Below, piece by piece: positions 56,201-64,000 of a stretch of DNA of 64,000 nt. Location: assembly GCA_014155875.1 (NCBI GenBank), contig JACEFZ010002133.1:549001-613000 (forward strand), in the 5' to 3' direction. The position numbers and the translations under genes are program-made. The stretch comes from Cepaea nemoralis. Taxonomy: Eukaryota; Mollusca; Gastropoda; Stylommatophora; Helicidae. The stretch's first letter is position 1, and every line of letters starts with the position of its first letter. Under the pieces are notes generated by a model. It was not told the origin of the DNA, did not search any database, and worked only from the letters and a program-made list of their open reading frames with translations.

Positions 56201-58971
56201 ATTAACTTTGTGGTATTGACATCCTAGTTGTAACTAATTTTGTCTGTGGTAATGACTTCCTATATCCTATCTGCATTCTCCAATGCTTGTTCTGAATTTG
56301 GTTTAACAATTAGCAAAAAGAAGACACAGATTATGTCACAAGGTGCACATGGGGTACCATCAATCTTTATTGACGACGCCGAACTAGAGATGGTAGACCA
56401 TTTTACATATCTAGGATCAGTGGTAAATAGCAAATTATCCCTAGATCAGGAAATCAACATCCGGATCGGTAAGGCAGCAACAACAATGAACAGGTTAAGA
56501 AAAAGAGTCTGGGAGAACAGGAAGCTTACTGCAAAAACAAAAGTCCTTGTCTATCAAGCCTGTGTCCTTAGTACTCTTCTTTATGGCAGTGAAACCTGGA
56601 CAACTTACTCACACCAAGAGAAATATTTAAACAGCTTTCATATGCGGTGTCTGCGAAGAATTCTTGGTATTAAGTGGCAAGACAAAATCACAAATACTGA
56701 AGTATTGGAAAGATTAGGTTGTGTGACAGTTTATTCCATGCTCAGTCTTCGTAGACTTAGATGGATAGGACATCTTAGGAGGATGGATGATGGTAGAATA
56801 CCAAAGGACATCTTTTTTGGTGAATTACAGATGGGTAAGAGATCTCAGGGTCGGCCTCTACTACGATACAAAGATGTGTGTAAGCGGGACATGATTGATA
56901 CAGGCATTGATAATGCACATTGGGAGCAAGTCATATAATAATACCAGATAATCAAAGACAGTTTTGATTTTTTATAATAATTAAAAATGCAATATAGTTT
57001 TCCTGTTCTTTTCCAGCTTCCAAGTTTGCAGAGATGAAGCAGTATTTTCCCTATGATGTGAGTATTATGCAGGAAATATTTTGGCCTGTTTTTTCTGCGC
57101 TCATCTAAGTCCTTTCCTTCTCATTTTTATTGTTCTTCATCATATCTTTCAGCTTTTGCTTGCTATTGTTCTTCCTTTACTCCCTCCTTATTGCTTGGCT
57201 TCTAGCCTCGGACTTTATTCTCTATTGTTTGGATACGATCTCCTGCCCGCTGCAGAACCTGCTTTATGGACTGGAATCAGCCTGGCCCAGTGGATAAGAG
57301 CGCACACACTTAAACTTCAGTATACTGATGCCGAGGTAGTGGGTTCAACCCCTACACTGGTCAGTTGGACTCAAATTTTGACTTCGTATCCTTGGCTTGG
57401 GGACATAAATTACAAGTACCTCTGAAGTCAAAGTGGGTTTGTCTGATGGCGAGGGACACTGGTAAATAGGAAAGATAATCCAACGCAAAAATTAATCCAG
57501 GACACAAGAAGTAGTAACACGTGTGTGGACTTTGCTTGAGTTCAAAGCGAGAGAATACAAAGAAGAAGAAGTTGCCAGTGTGGCTCCTAACTTATATCAT
57601 GTCTCTTGTCTCATGGGCAAGGTTTGGAGTTGGGGCATATGTCTTACGTGTGTGTTCAGGATTATGTGATCAGTTGCCCCAGTAGAGGTGTGCTCACACA
57701 CCGCAGTGTCTCGTACATTGTCTGAAGATGGTGGTTTGTTGGTGACACAAGTTAGTTAGTTATCAAAATGTTTTCAAATTATTGTAATGTGATACACCGT
57801 TATTAACAAACGTCAAAATTAGTCTAAGTTATTTAGCTATTTGACTGGCTGTAAATATTTTCTAAGATGTTTAGCTATTTAATTGGCTGTAAATAGTAGT
57901 CTAAGATGTTTAGGTATTTGATTGGCTGTAAATGTTAGTCTGGTAAACACTCCGAAGGCGGTCAGAGGAAATGCTTTAAAGACACCTGAAGATCTCGCTA
58001 AAAGCTTTTGGAATTCATCACGACACTTGGGAGACTGCTGCCAGAGACCGAAATTCGTGGTAAAAATCATTACGCAAGGGTGGAGTCACGTGTGAAGCAA
58101 ACAGGACTGCAAGAGCTGTGAAAAAAAGGCTGGATGGAAAAACCACTGCAGGAGATCCCCCTCCTGGAAAGTCAAGCATTCTTTGCCCACATTGTCAAAG
58201 AACATTTCAAGCCAAAATAGGCCTTACCAGCCATCTTAGAACTCACAGGGGGAGAGGGGGGGGGGGGGGTCGATGCCCCTTAGTCAGATTTGGTTGTCAT
58301 TAACCTGCGACTGGCCTAGCAAGCCAGCAGGAGATTTTCATATTGCTCGTAGAAAAACTAAGATGAGATGAGACTTTGTTTAGCTATTTGATTGGCTCTA
58401 AATATTAGTTTGATATACAGCAGTTTGACTGACTCTAAATATTAAATATGCAGATATTTGATTAAAAAACTGTTTACAGGACGTCATAGTCAACCCCAGC
58501 ATCTTTGGCTGTTTGTGATTTCTTGGCAAGTTTACATTCAGTAGTTTGCCATTGCTTTCTCAATGACATTCATACCTTTATATGGAAACCAGCGCAAGGC
58601 GGTCTGCTGCCAAATTGCCTACAGCTGTGTTTCCAACTTGGTGTGTGCGATTGCAAATTGCATTTGTAACCCCTTTACCACAGTGTCAGCTGCTGTTTGA
58701 TTGGCTGTTTAGTAATGGTCTAAACTTTGCAGCCATTTGTACGTTTCAGCTTGTATTTATTTAATTAGCCATTTCACATTTATACAAATTGTAGTTTATT
58801 CTTATTAACGGACAGTGTGTTAATTTTGAGCATAGAACAATGTGTTGTAAGTGAACATATTTTAACCTAAAATAGAAAAATACATGAATTTCAGATCAAG
58901 TACTTGACATGGAATGCAACACATACCAGCAACGTGGAACAGTGCTTCTGTTACTGTGGGGGTCCAGGCAT
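40645..58971 (+). CDS. Polycomb-like protein (PHF1/MTF2/PHF19 family), N-terminal exons
   Basis: Exons 40645-40767, 45371-45452, 48896-48988, 53049-53095 (tentative), 53179-53209, 57017-57057 and 58895-58971 splice in one frame (phases 0,1,1,0,1,0,2). The product is the PRC2-associated chromatin protein: Tudor (EVLLARWTDGLFYCVKITK and CVVEFEDKSVATVHFKDLL), the first half of PHD1 (VCHSCGKVEDG then VKCENCDRG), linker (SGGAKKSGPLASKFAEMKQY) and the start of PHD2 (CFCYCGGPG). Such proteins direct PRC2 histone H3K27 methylation in the nucleus. The start ATG at 40645 follows a 5' UTR acceptor at 40514. PHD2, the extended-homologous domain and the C-terminus are beyond the window. The WxCxxC end of PHD1 was not found. 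Identification is from recalled family sequence. Confidence 0.87.
40780..40922 (-). mobile_element. Mariner-type transposase C-terminal scrap
   Basis: On the minus strand from 40922: RWRTCIERTGDYIEK then stop, which is how many mariner transposases end. The flanking inverted repeat was not identified, and the rest of the gene is absent. Confidence 0.55.
40925..41930 (-). mobile_element. LINE-F copy, minus strand, in Polycomb-like intron 1
   Basis: Minus strand: THLTNLYRSLYNKSECIVRA then an RT-type HHKIRSMTRLCPVPSLVHNL block (41604-41891), later decayed coding and the 3' end at about 40930 with (CATCT)n. Matches 22195-22905. Confidence 0.75.
41931..42524. other. Intron, nothing recognised
   Basis: No supported feature. 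A short A10 run at 42143. Confidence 0.45.
42525..42768 (+). mobile_element. SINE-IV copy 2
   Basis: Core gctcagaaagcaatgacaaa, ctactta and gactgcaacgtcctgtaagg present. Head diverged. Confidence 0.8.
42909..43125 (-). mobile_element. SINE-II copy 2
   Basis: Minus strand from about 43125: gtggtgaagtggtcaagcca (box A-like) and ggttcgattacaag (box B-like), body to cttttaagac at 42909. Confidence 0.85.
43126..44340. other. Intron, mostly unassigned
   Basis: 43385-43705 begins tcatcatcatcaagtgccct, a motif also at 47768 (a possible LINE 3' end). Otherwise nothing recognised. Confidence 0.35.
44349..44836 (+). mobile_element. Internally deleted Tc1/mariner-superfamily element, 488 bp
   Basis: Flanked by TA (44347-44348 and 44837-44838). 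Inverted ends CAGGGTGTTTATAAAGTCTC and CAGGGCGTTCGTAAAGTCTC, with similarity extending about 60 bp inward. It keeps both ends of a transposase gene: an N-terminal VLSTEERIYLVEQVFRYTRK (44505-44567) and a C-terminal MKRRVQSCLEACNGHFQHLL stop (about 44601-44664). The middle, with all catalytic residues, is gone. Confidence 0.87.
44881..45261 (-). mobile_element. LINE-N copy 3, 3' fragment
   Basis: Minus strand: FMPGHAGVQGNERADKLAG to the end, tail (TAAC)2-3 at 44881. Duplicated target TTAATGTAGT at 44871-44880 and 45262-45271. Confidence 0.88.
45371..45452 (+). CDS. Polycomb-like exon 2 (Tudor, second half)
   Basis: Acceptor ttgctgtctctag, donor GAAG|gtcagt. 82 nt, phase 0 to 1. ISDTSKTCVVEFEDKSVATV then HFKDLLE. 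At the position of the aromatic-cage Tyr found in vertebrate homologues (KYWVLW block) there is Ala. Confidence 0.88.
45560..45740 (+). mobile_element. SINE-V-like partial copy
   Basis: Weak similarity only: gggtatctagttgcatcctg and ggtattcaccatatcc. Confidence 0.3.
45755..45985 (+). mobile_element. SINE-IV copy 3
   Basis: Long form with ctgcaggcgatttggcagca before the common core (cattcagaaagcaatggcaa, then gactgtgatgtcctgtaaag). Confidence 0.87.
45986..46607. other. Intron, nothing recognised
   Basis: About 600 bp, AT-rich. Confidence 0.45.
46608..46812 (+). mobile_element. SINE-IV copy 4
   Basis: Short form like 34352-34548: tctctggctaagggcttgcg head, ggattcgagaaac box B-like, then core and gactgctacgtcctgtgaag. 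Confidence 0.87.
46815..47400 (-). repeat. Dispersed repeat D, copy 2
   Basis: Reverse-complement partner of 20500-20990. Beyond that match its minus strand ends in a LINE-like 3' coding scrap (GQVMRKLEHI-type reading near 46930). Confidence 0.72.
47467..47700 (-). mobile_element. SINE-II copy 3
   Basis: Minus strand from 47697: gtctctgtggcgaagtggtc head and ggttcgattccggg box B, the best-preserved promoter of this family. Ends near gcttttaagcga. Confidence 0.9.
48105..48343 (+). mobile_element. SINE-IV copy 5
   Basis: Head gctgcgtggcgaaggggtta, long form, core and gactgttatgtcctgtaaag. Confidence 0.88.
48366..48680 (+). mobile_element. SINE-V-like copy with duplicated tail
   Basis: gggtaccagaaaatgttctg, then two copies of a stretch of about 68 bp (ccaccacccacagagtg, ttgatgatacaatgtggg). 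Confidence 0.6.
48799..48903 (+). repeat. 52-bp tandem duplication across a 3' splice site
   Basis: Units 48799-48850 and 48851-48903 both contain actcaatattctcatgtatg and the first bases of exon 3. The real AG (48894-48895) corresponds to AA in the first unit. Confidence 0.85.
48896..48988 (+). CDS. Polycomb-like exon 3 (PHD1, first half)
   Basis: Acceptor tgcttccag, donor GACAGAG|gtatgc. 93 nt, phase 1 to 1. EKEEGVTVCHSCGKVEDG and LVKCENCDR provide the first four zinc ligands (CxxC, CxxC). Confidence 0.88.
49326..49467 (+). mobile_element. SINE-I copy 8
   Basis: Near-identical flanks AATGGATAAATCA (49313-49325) and AATGAATAAATCA (49468-49480). Confidence 0.88.
49925..50337. repeat. 145-bp tandem triplication with (CA)n
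   Basis: Three units starting cctctccgagaggtaaatcg at about 49939, 50085 and 50230, each carrying a CA/CCA microsatellite. Confidence 0.93.
50530..50775. repeat. 34-bp minisatellite
   Basis: About 7 units of ttactttaaccgataatgct-gtctgactgtcatc. Confidence 0.94.
51090..51410. repeat. 51-bp minisatellite
   Basis: About 6 units of tattctttgttttctgtgct-atgtatctcacacttcatga-gacagtgcgaa. Confidence 0.93.
51436..51640 (-). mobile_element. SINE-II copy 4
   Basis: Minus strand: gtggcaaagtggttatgcca head and gggttcagttctggg box B-like. The body contains a G run (51475-51490). Confidence 0.82.
51750..51871 (+). mobile_element. SINE-I copy 9, short
   Basis: Duplicated target AGAATGTTTGC at 51739-51749 and 51872-51882. 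Lacks part of the A-rich loop region. Confidence 0.88.
52131..52440 (+). mobile_element. SINE-III copy 4
   Basis: gtcagcgtggccgattgaat head, ggggttcaacccctacactg box B, ending aagcgagcgagtgc and an A/T-rich tail. Confidence 0.92.
52738..52978 (-). mobile_element. SINE-IV copy 6
   Basis: Minus strand, long form (ccaaatagtccacagctatg on +), core and ttctttacaggacgtggcag end. Confidence 0.87.
53049..53095 (+). CDS. Polycomb-like exon 4 (tentative, PHD1 second half)
   Basis: Acceptor gtgtcttccgcag, donor CCACAG|gtcatg. 47 nt and the only phase 1-to-0 candidate between exons 3 and 5. DYVIHCQQARVHNPQ vaguely fits the YHxxCHxP stretch of PHD fingers but lacks its spacing and the final WxCxxC. Confidence 0.45.
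53179..53209 (+). CDS. Polycomb-like exon 5 (linker)
   Basis: Acceptor tttccttttcag, donor GCTAG|gtaagt. 31 nt, phase 0 to 1. SGGAKKSGPL corresponds to the RGGALKKGP linker after PHD1 in vertebrate homologues. Confidence 0.8.
53345..53600 (+). mobile_element. SINE-V-like copy
   Basis: agagcagtgcttagagcgcc head (tRNA-like), acttgaatccctgtcc, then tgaccacatcactcatccgg and gggctagcaccatctaccca. Confidence 0.65.
53802..54274 (+). mobile_element. LINE-N copy 4, 3' fragment
   Basis: RNase H C-terminal part (VPGHAGVQGNERADKLTGEA) to a (TAAC)n tail. Perfect duplicated target ATTGTTGTATACA at 53789-53801 and 54275-54287. One frameshift near 54105. Confidence 0.95.
54378..56188 (+). pseudogene. LINE-B ORF2: reverse transcriptase
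   Basis: Open from the truncation point to 55816: [63 protein letters not shown], catalytic YADDTVLIADNEQDL, then NYLGTVITSDGR. A one-base loss near 55790 shifts to the C-terminal block ([32 protein letters not shown]), and a small indel near 55966 shifts again to the RNDLENLVTSG end. The N-terminal endonuclease is absent. The M at 54338 lies outside the element and is not a start. Confidence 0.9.
54378..56199 (+). mobile_element. LINE-B copy 6, longest in the window
   Basis: Duplicated target AATTAACTTTG at 54367-54377 and 56200-56210, tail (GATG)n. 5'-truncated inside ORF2. Confidence 0.93.
56211..56940 (+). mobile_element. LINE-G copy 2, C-terminal coding part
   Basis: 56240-56938: [108 protein letters not shown]. 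This is the end of a LINE RT related to LINE-A but without its C2H2 finger. Open over 232 codons. LINE-B copy 6 inserted next to it. Confidence 0.88.
57017..57057 (+). CDS. Polycomb-like exon 6 (linker)
   Basis: Acceptor gttcttttccag, donor TATGAT|gtgagt. 41 nt, phase 1 to 0. ASKFAEMKQYFPYD aligns with the AKALQVMKQTLPYS-type linker of MTF2. Confidence 0.82.
57277..57572 (+). mobile_element. SINE-III copy 5
   Basis: tcagcctggcccagtggata box A-like, gggttcaacccctacactgg box B-like, ending in a GAAGAAGAAG tail (57559-57572) rather than poly(A). Confidence 0.92.
57573..57954. other. Intron, short degenerate repeat
   Basis: 57835-57950 holds three loose copies of tttagctatttgattggctg-taaatatt. 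The motif recurs at 58378-58460 and 58695. Otherwise nothing. Confidence 0.6.
57955..58370 (+). mobile_element. LINE-A 3' end, second copy
   Basis: Decayed coding of the LINE-A C-terminus including the C2H2 finger CPHCQRTFQAKIGLTSHLRT (58118-58303 frame), then a G run and the 3' UTR with gatgagatgag. Confidence 0.9.
58470..58690 (-). mobile_element. SINE-IV copy 7
   Basis: Minus strand, long form. On + tttacaggacgtcatagtca ... agtagtttgccattgctttc ... gtaacccctttaccacagtg. Confidence 0.88.
58895..58971 (+). CDS. Polycomb-like exon 7 (start of PHD2)
   Basis: Acceptor atgaatttcag, donor GGCAT|gtaggt. 77 nt, phase 0 to 2. IKYLTWNATHTSNVEQCFCY then CGGPG is the strongly conserved start of PHD2 (QQCYCYCGGPG in vertebrates). 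If the donor were three bases later the frame would stop at TAG. Confidence 0.9.
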
Positions 58972-59059
58972 GTAGGTGTCTTCAATGCTAGAGTTGTTGG
59001 TGTGGAGATGGGGGACAAGAGTTCCTCACCTCATAGTCACTTGTAGTTTGTTGTTTTAA

Positions 59060-59740
59060 GTCAATGTCTGTCAGTTAGTTGATGTAAATATCTTTCAGTT
59101 AGTTAATGTAAATGCCTTTCAGTTAGTTGATGCAAAATGCCTTTCAGTTAGTTGATGTAAATGTCTTTCAGTTGATGTAAATGCCTTTCAATGAGTTAAT
59201 GTAGATATCTTTCAGTTTGTTGATGTAAATGTCTATCAGTTTTTTGATGTAAACATCTTTCAGTTAGTTAATGTAAATGTCTTTCAGTTAGTTGATGTAA
59301 ATGTCTATCAGTTAGTTGATGTAAATGTCTATCAGTTAGTTGATGTATAGTTGATGTAAATGTCTTTCAGTTTGTTGATGTAAATGTCTTTCAGTTTGTT
59401 GATGTAAATGTCTTTCAGTTTGTTGATGTAAATGTCTTTCAGTTAGTTGATGTAAATGTCTTTCAGTTAGTTGATGTAAATGTCTTTCAGTTTGTTGATC
59501 TAAGTGTGTCTCAGTTAGTTGATGTAAATGTTTTTCAGTTGATATGTGTCTTTCAGTTAATTGATGTAAATGTCTTTCAGTTAGTTGATGTAAGTGTCTT
59601 TCAGTTAATTGATGTAAGTGTCTTTCAGTTAGTTGAAATAAATATCTTTCAATAAGTTGATATAAATGTCTTTCAACTAGTTGAAATAAATATCTTTCAA
59701 TAAGTTGATATAAATGTCTTTCAGTTTGGTAGTTACATGT
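59060..59740. repeat. 23-bp minisatellite with splice-acceptor-like units
   Basis: About 28 units of tgtctttcagttagttgatg-taa. Each contains ctttcag, an acceptor-like string, in the intron after exon 7. Confidence 0.93.
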
Positions 59741-59832
59741 GTTTAATTTAGTGGTTATATGTGTATGTCATTTAGGGATGAAATACTAACCAGGACTGAA
59801 CATAAAGTACCTCTCTGCACCTATGGTTAATT

Positions 59833-59993
59833 TAGTTGCATGTTCTTTACATGTTGTTGCAGTCAACCCCAGTATTTATTGGCTGTTTGTGATTGACTTG
59901 GCAAGTTTACATTCAGTTGCTTGCCATTGGTTTCTGAATGGTCGACACCTCATGCCATCAAAATCAACTCAAAGCAATCTACTTTCATATCAC
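59833..59993 (-). mobile_element. SINE-IV copy 8, head missing
   Basis: Minus strand 3' part only: gttgcagtcaaccccagtat and gcttgccattggtttctgaa on +. Confidence 0.82.
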
Positions 59994-60104
59994 CTGCCAC
60001 TGACTGTGAACCTTCGACTATGGTCACAGGGAACTAAACTAAACTACACCTTAGCCTAGGAAAGAAATATTAATTATCTGGCCACATGGTACCTCTACAG
60101 CCTT

Positions 60105-63100
60105 TGGTGGAATGGAAGAGTCTACTCAAATCATAAGGTACCCTAACACTCTTTGGTAGAAGAGACAAGACTACTTGGGTTATACGATACCCCACCACTC
60201 TTTGGTAGAAGAGACAAGACTACTTAGGTTATACGATACCCCACCACTCTTTGGTAGAAGAGACAAGACTACTTGGGTTATACGGTACCCCACCACTCTT
60301 TGGTAGAAGAGACAAGACTACTTGGGTTATACGGTACCCCACCACTCTTTGGTAGAAGAGACAAGACTACTTGGGTTATACGGTACCCCAACACTCTTTG
60401 GTAGAAGAGACAAGACTACTTGGGTTATACGGTACCCCAACACTCTTTGGTAGAAGAGACAAGACTACTTGGGTTATACGGTACCCCTACACTCTTTGGT
60501 AGAAGAGACAGACTACTTGGGTTATACGGTACCCCACCACTCTTTGGTAGAAGAGACAAGACTACTTGGGTTATACGGTACCCCACCACTCTTTGGTAGA
60601 AGAGACAAGACTACTTGGGTTATACGGTACCCCACCACTCTTTGGTAGAAGAGACAAGACTACTTGGGTTATACGGTACCCCACCACTCTTTGGTAGAAG
60701 AGACAAGACTACTTGGGTTATACGGTACCCCAACACTCTTTGGTAGAAGAGACAAGACTACTTGGGTTATACGGTACCCTACACTCTGTGGTAGAAGAGA
60801 CAAGACTACTTGGGTTATACGGTACCCCACCACTCTTTGGTAGAAGAGACAAGACTACTTGGGTTATACGGTACCCCAACACTCTTTGGTAGAAGAGACA
60901 AGACTACTTGGGTTATACGGTACCCCTACACTCTGTGGTAGAAGAGACAAGACTACTTGGGTTATACGGTACCCCTACACTCTTGGTAGAAGAGGACAAG
61001 GACTACTTGGGTTATACGGTACCCCTACACTCTGTGGTAGAAGAGACAAGACTACTTGGGTTATACGGTACCCCTAACACTCTTTGGTAGAAGAGACAAG
61101 ACTACTTGGGTTATACGGTACCCCTACACTCTTTGGTAGAAGAGACAAGACTACTTGGGTTATACGGTACCCCTACACTCTTTGGTAGAAGAGACAAGAC
61201 TACTTGGGTTATACGGTACCCCCATACACTCTTTGGTAGAAGAGACAAGACTACTTGGGTTATACGGTACCCCTACACTCTTTGGTAGAAAGACAAGACT
61301 ACTTGGGTTATACGGTACCCCTACACTCTTTGGTAGAAGAGACAAGACTACTTGGGTTATACGGTACCCCTACACTCTTTGGTAGAAGAGACAAGACTAC
61401 TTGGGTTATACGGTACCCCTACACTCTTTGGTAGAAGAGACAAGACTACTTGGGTTATACGGTACCCTACACTCTTGGTAGAAGAGACAAGACTACTTGG
61501 GTTATACGGTACCCCTACACTCTTTGGTAGAAGAGACAAGACTACTTGGGTTATACGGTACCCTACACTCTTTGGTAGAAGAGACAAGACTACTTGGGTT
61601 ATACGGTACCCCTACACTCTTTGGTAGAAGAGACAAGACTACTTGGGTTATACGGTACCCCTACACTCTTGGTAGAAGAGACAAGACTACTTGGGTTATA
61701 CGGTACCCCTACACTCTTTGGTAGAAGAGACAAGACTACTTGGGTTATACGGTACCCCTACACTCTTTGGTAGAAGAGACAAGACTACTTGGGTTATACG
61801 GTACCCCTACACTCTTTGGTAGAAGAGACAAGACTACTTGGGTTATACGGTACCCCTACACTCTTTGGTAGAAGAGACAAGACTACTTGGGTTATACGGT
61901 ACCCCTACACTCTTTGGTAGAAGAGACAAGACTACTTGGGTTATACGGTACCCCTACACTCTTTGGTAGAAGAGACAAGACTACTTGGGTTATACGGTAC
62001 CCCTACACTCTTGGTAGAAGAGACAAGACTACTTGGGTTATACGGTACCCCTACACTCTTTGGTAGAAGAGACAAGACTACTTGGGTTATACGGTACCCC
62101 TACACTCTTTGGTAGAAGAGACAAGACTACTTGGGTTATACGGTACCCCTACACTCTTTGGTAGAAGAGACAAGACTACTTGGGTTATACGGTACCCTAC
62201 ACTCTTTGGTAGAAGAGACAAGACTACTTGGGTTATACGGTACCCCTACACTCTTTGGTAGAAGAGACAAGACTACTTGGGTTATACGGTACCCCTACAC
62301 TCTTTGGTAGAAGAGACAAGACTACTTGGGTTATACGGTACCCCTACACTCTTTGGTAGAAGAGACAAGACTACTTGGGTTATACGGTACCCCTACACTC
62401 TTTGGTAGAAGAGACAAGACTACTTGGGTTATACGGTACCCCTACACTCTTTGGTAGAAGAGACAAGACTACTTGGGTTATACGGTACCCCTACACTCTT
62501 TGGTAGAAGAGACAAGACTACTTGGGTTATACGGTACCCCTACACTCTTTGGTAGAAGAGACAAGACTACTTGGGTTATACGGTACCCCTACACTCTTTG
62601 GTAGAAGAGACAAGACTACTTGGGTTATACGGTACCCCTACACTCTTTGGTAGAAGAGACAAGACTACTTGGGTTATACGGTACCCCACACTCTTTGGTA
62701 GAAGAGACAAGACTACTTGGGTTATACGGTACCCCTACACTCTTTGGTAGAAGAGACAAGACTACTTAGGTTATACGGTACCCCTACACTCTTTGGTAGA
62801 AGAGACAAGACTACTTAGGTTATACGGTACCCCTACACTCTTTGGTAGAAGAGACAAGACTACTTGGGTTATACGGTACCCCTACACTCTTTGGTAGAAG
62901 AGACAAGACTACTTGGGTTATACGGTACCCCACCACTCTTTGGTAGAAGAGACAAGACTACTTGGGTTATACGGTACCCCTACACTCTTTGGTAGAAGAG
63001 ACAAGACTACTTAGGTTATACGGTACCCCTACACTCTTTGGTAGAAGAGACAAGACTACTTGGGTTATACGGTACCCCTACACTCTTTGGTAGAAGAGAC

Positions 63101-64000
63101 AAGACTACTTAGGTTATACGGTACCCCTACACTCTTTGGTAGAAGAGACAAGACTACTTGGGTTATACGGTACCCCTACACTCTTTGGTAGAAGAGACAA
63201 GACTACTTAGGTTATACGGTACCCCTACACTCTTTGGTAGAAGAGACAAGACTACTTAGGTTATACGGTACCCCTACACTCTTTGGTAGAAGAGACAAGA
63301 CTACTTAGGTTATACGGTACCCTACACTCTTTGGTAGAAGAGACAAGACTACTTGGGTATACGGTACCCCACCACTCTTTGGTAGAAGAGACAAGACTAC
63401 TTAGGTTATACGGTACCCCACCACTCTTTGGTAGAAGAGACAAGACTACTTAGGTTATACGGTACCCCTACACTCTTTGGTAGAAGAGACAAGACTACTT
63501 AGGTTATACGGTACCCCTACACTCTTTGGTAGAAGAGACAAGACTACTTGGGTTATACGGTACCCCTACACTCTTTGGTAGAAGAGACAAGACTACTTAG
63601 GTTATACGGTACCCCTACACTCTTTGGTAGAAGAGACAAGACTACTTAGGTTATACGGTACCCCTACACTCTTTGGTAGAAGAGACAAGACTACTTAGGT
63701 TATACGGTACCCCTACACTCTTTGGTAGAAGAGACAAGACTACTTGGGTTATACGGTACCCCACCACTCTTTGGTAGAAGAGACAAGACTACTTGGGTTA
63801 TACGGTACCCCACCACTCTTTGGTAGAAGAGACAAGACTACTTGGGTTATACGGTACCCCACCACTCTTTTGTAGAAGAGACAAGACTACTTAGGTTATA
63901 CGGTACCCCACCACTCTTTGGTAGAAGAGACAAGACTACTTGGGTTATACGGTACCCCACCACTCTTTGGTAGAAGAGACAAGACTACTTAGGTTATACG
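60105..64000. repeat. 49-bp satellite, about 79 units, continues past the window
   Basis: Unit ctttggtagaagagacaaga-ctacttgggttatacggtac-ccctacact. Variants (accccaccact or acccctacact; ttggg or ttagg) come in runs. Units of 47-50 bp occur in places. Each unit has GGTACC. No coding exon seen inside. Confidence 0.97.

Overview
This is eukaryotic (animal) DNA: intron-containing genes with GT-AG exons, abundant non-LTR, LTR, Penelope-like, hAT and mariner-type elements, tRNA-derived SINEs and many minisatellites. The 5' part of an 18S rRNA embedded at 24020-24303 reads like a mollusc, and within molluscs like a gastropod. That assignment comes from recalled sequence similarity and was not searched. 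No prokaryotic features are present.

Two host genes are visible, both on the + strand. (1) 10908-20107 holds the last five exons of the SYF1/XAB2 splicing and transcription-coupled-repair factor, ending in an acidic tail, TGA and a poly(A) signal. Its introns are packed with minisatellites and SINEs, one exon is duplicated, and a tandem array abuts the last 3' splice site. (2) 40645-58971 and beyond is the 5' part of a Polycomb-like gene (PHF1/MTF2/PHF19 family): start codon, Tudor exons, part of PHD1, a linker and the start of PHD2. The rest lies past the right edge.

Layout: 1-8093 is a minus-strand Ty3/gypsy element of the Gmr1 type, with integrase before reverse transcriptase, near-identical LTRs and several frame breaks. 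8.1-9.9 kb is a LINE with RNase H in a minisatellite. 10.9-20.2 kb is SYF1. 20.5-25.5 kb is a nest of LINEs that includes a chimeric pre-rRNA/SINE retrocopy with target-site duplications and a hAT relic. 25.6-29.5 kb holds three large minisatellites. 30.6-34.5 kb has a LINE with a C-terminal C2H2 finger, an RNase H LINE fragment and a Penelope-like fragment. 34.7-36.3 kb is featureless. 36.4-40.5 kb holds SINEs, a LINE and minisatellites. 40.5-60 kb is the Polycomb-like gene with transposon-filled introns. 60.1-64.0 kb is a 49-bp satellite running off the edge.

Repeat families are named here for cross-reference. SINE-I: about 140 bp, GAA tail. SINE-II, -III, -IV, -V: tRNA-like heads or low-complexity relatives. 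LINE-N: RNase H, TAAC tail. LINE-B: GATG tail. LINE-F, LINE-G. LINE-A: C2H2 finger. None was matched to a database.
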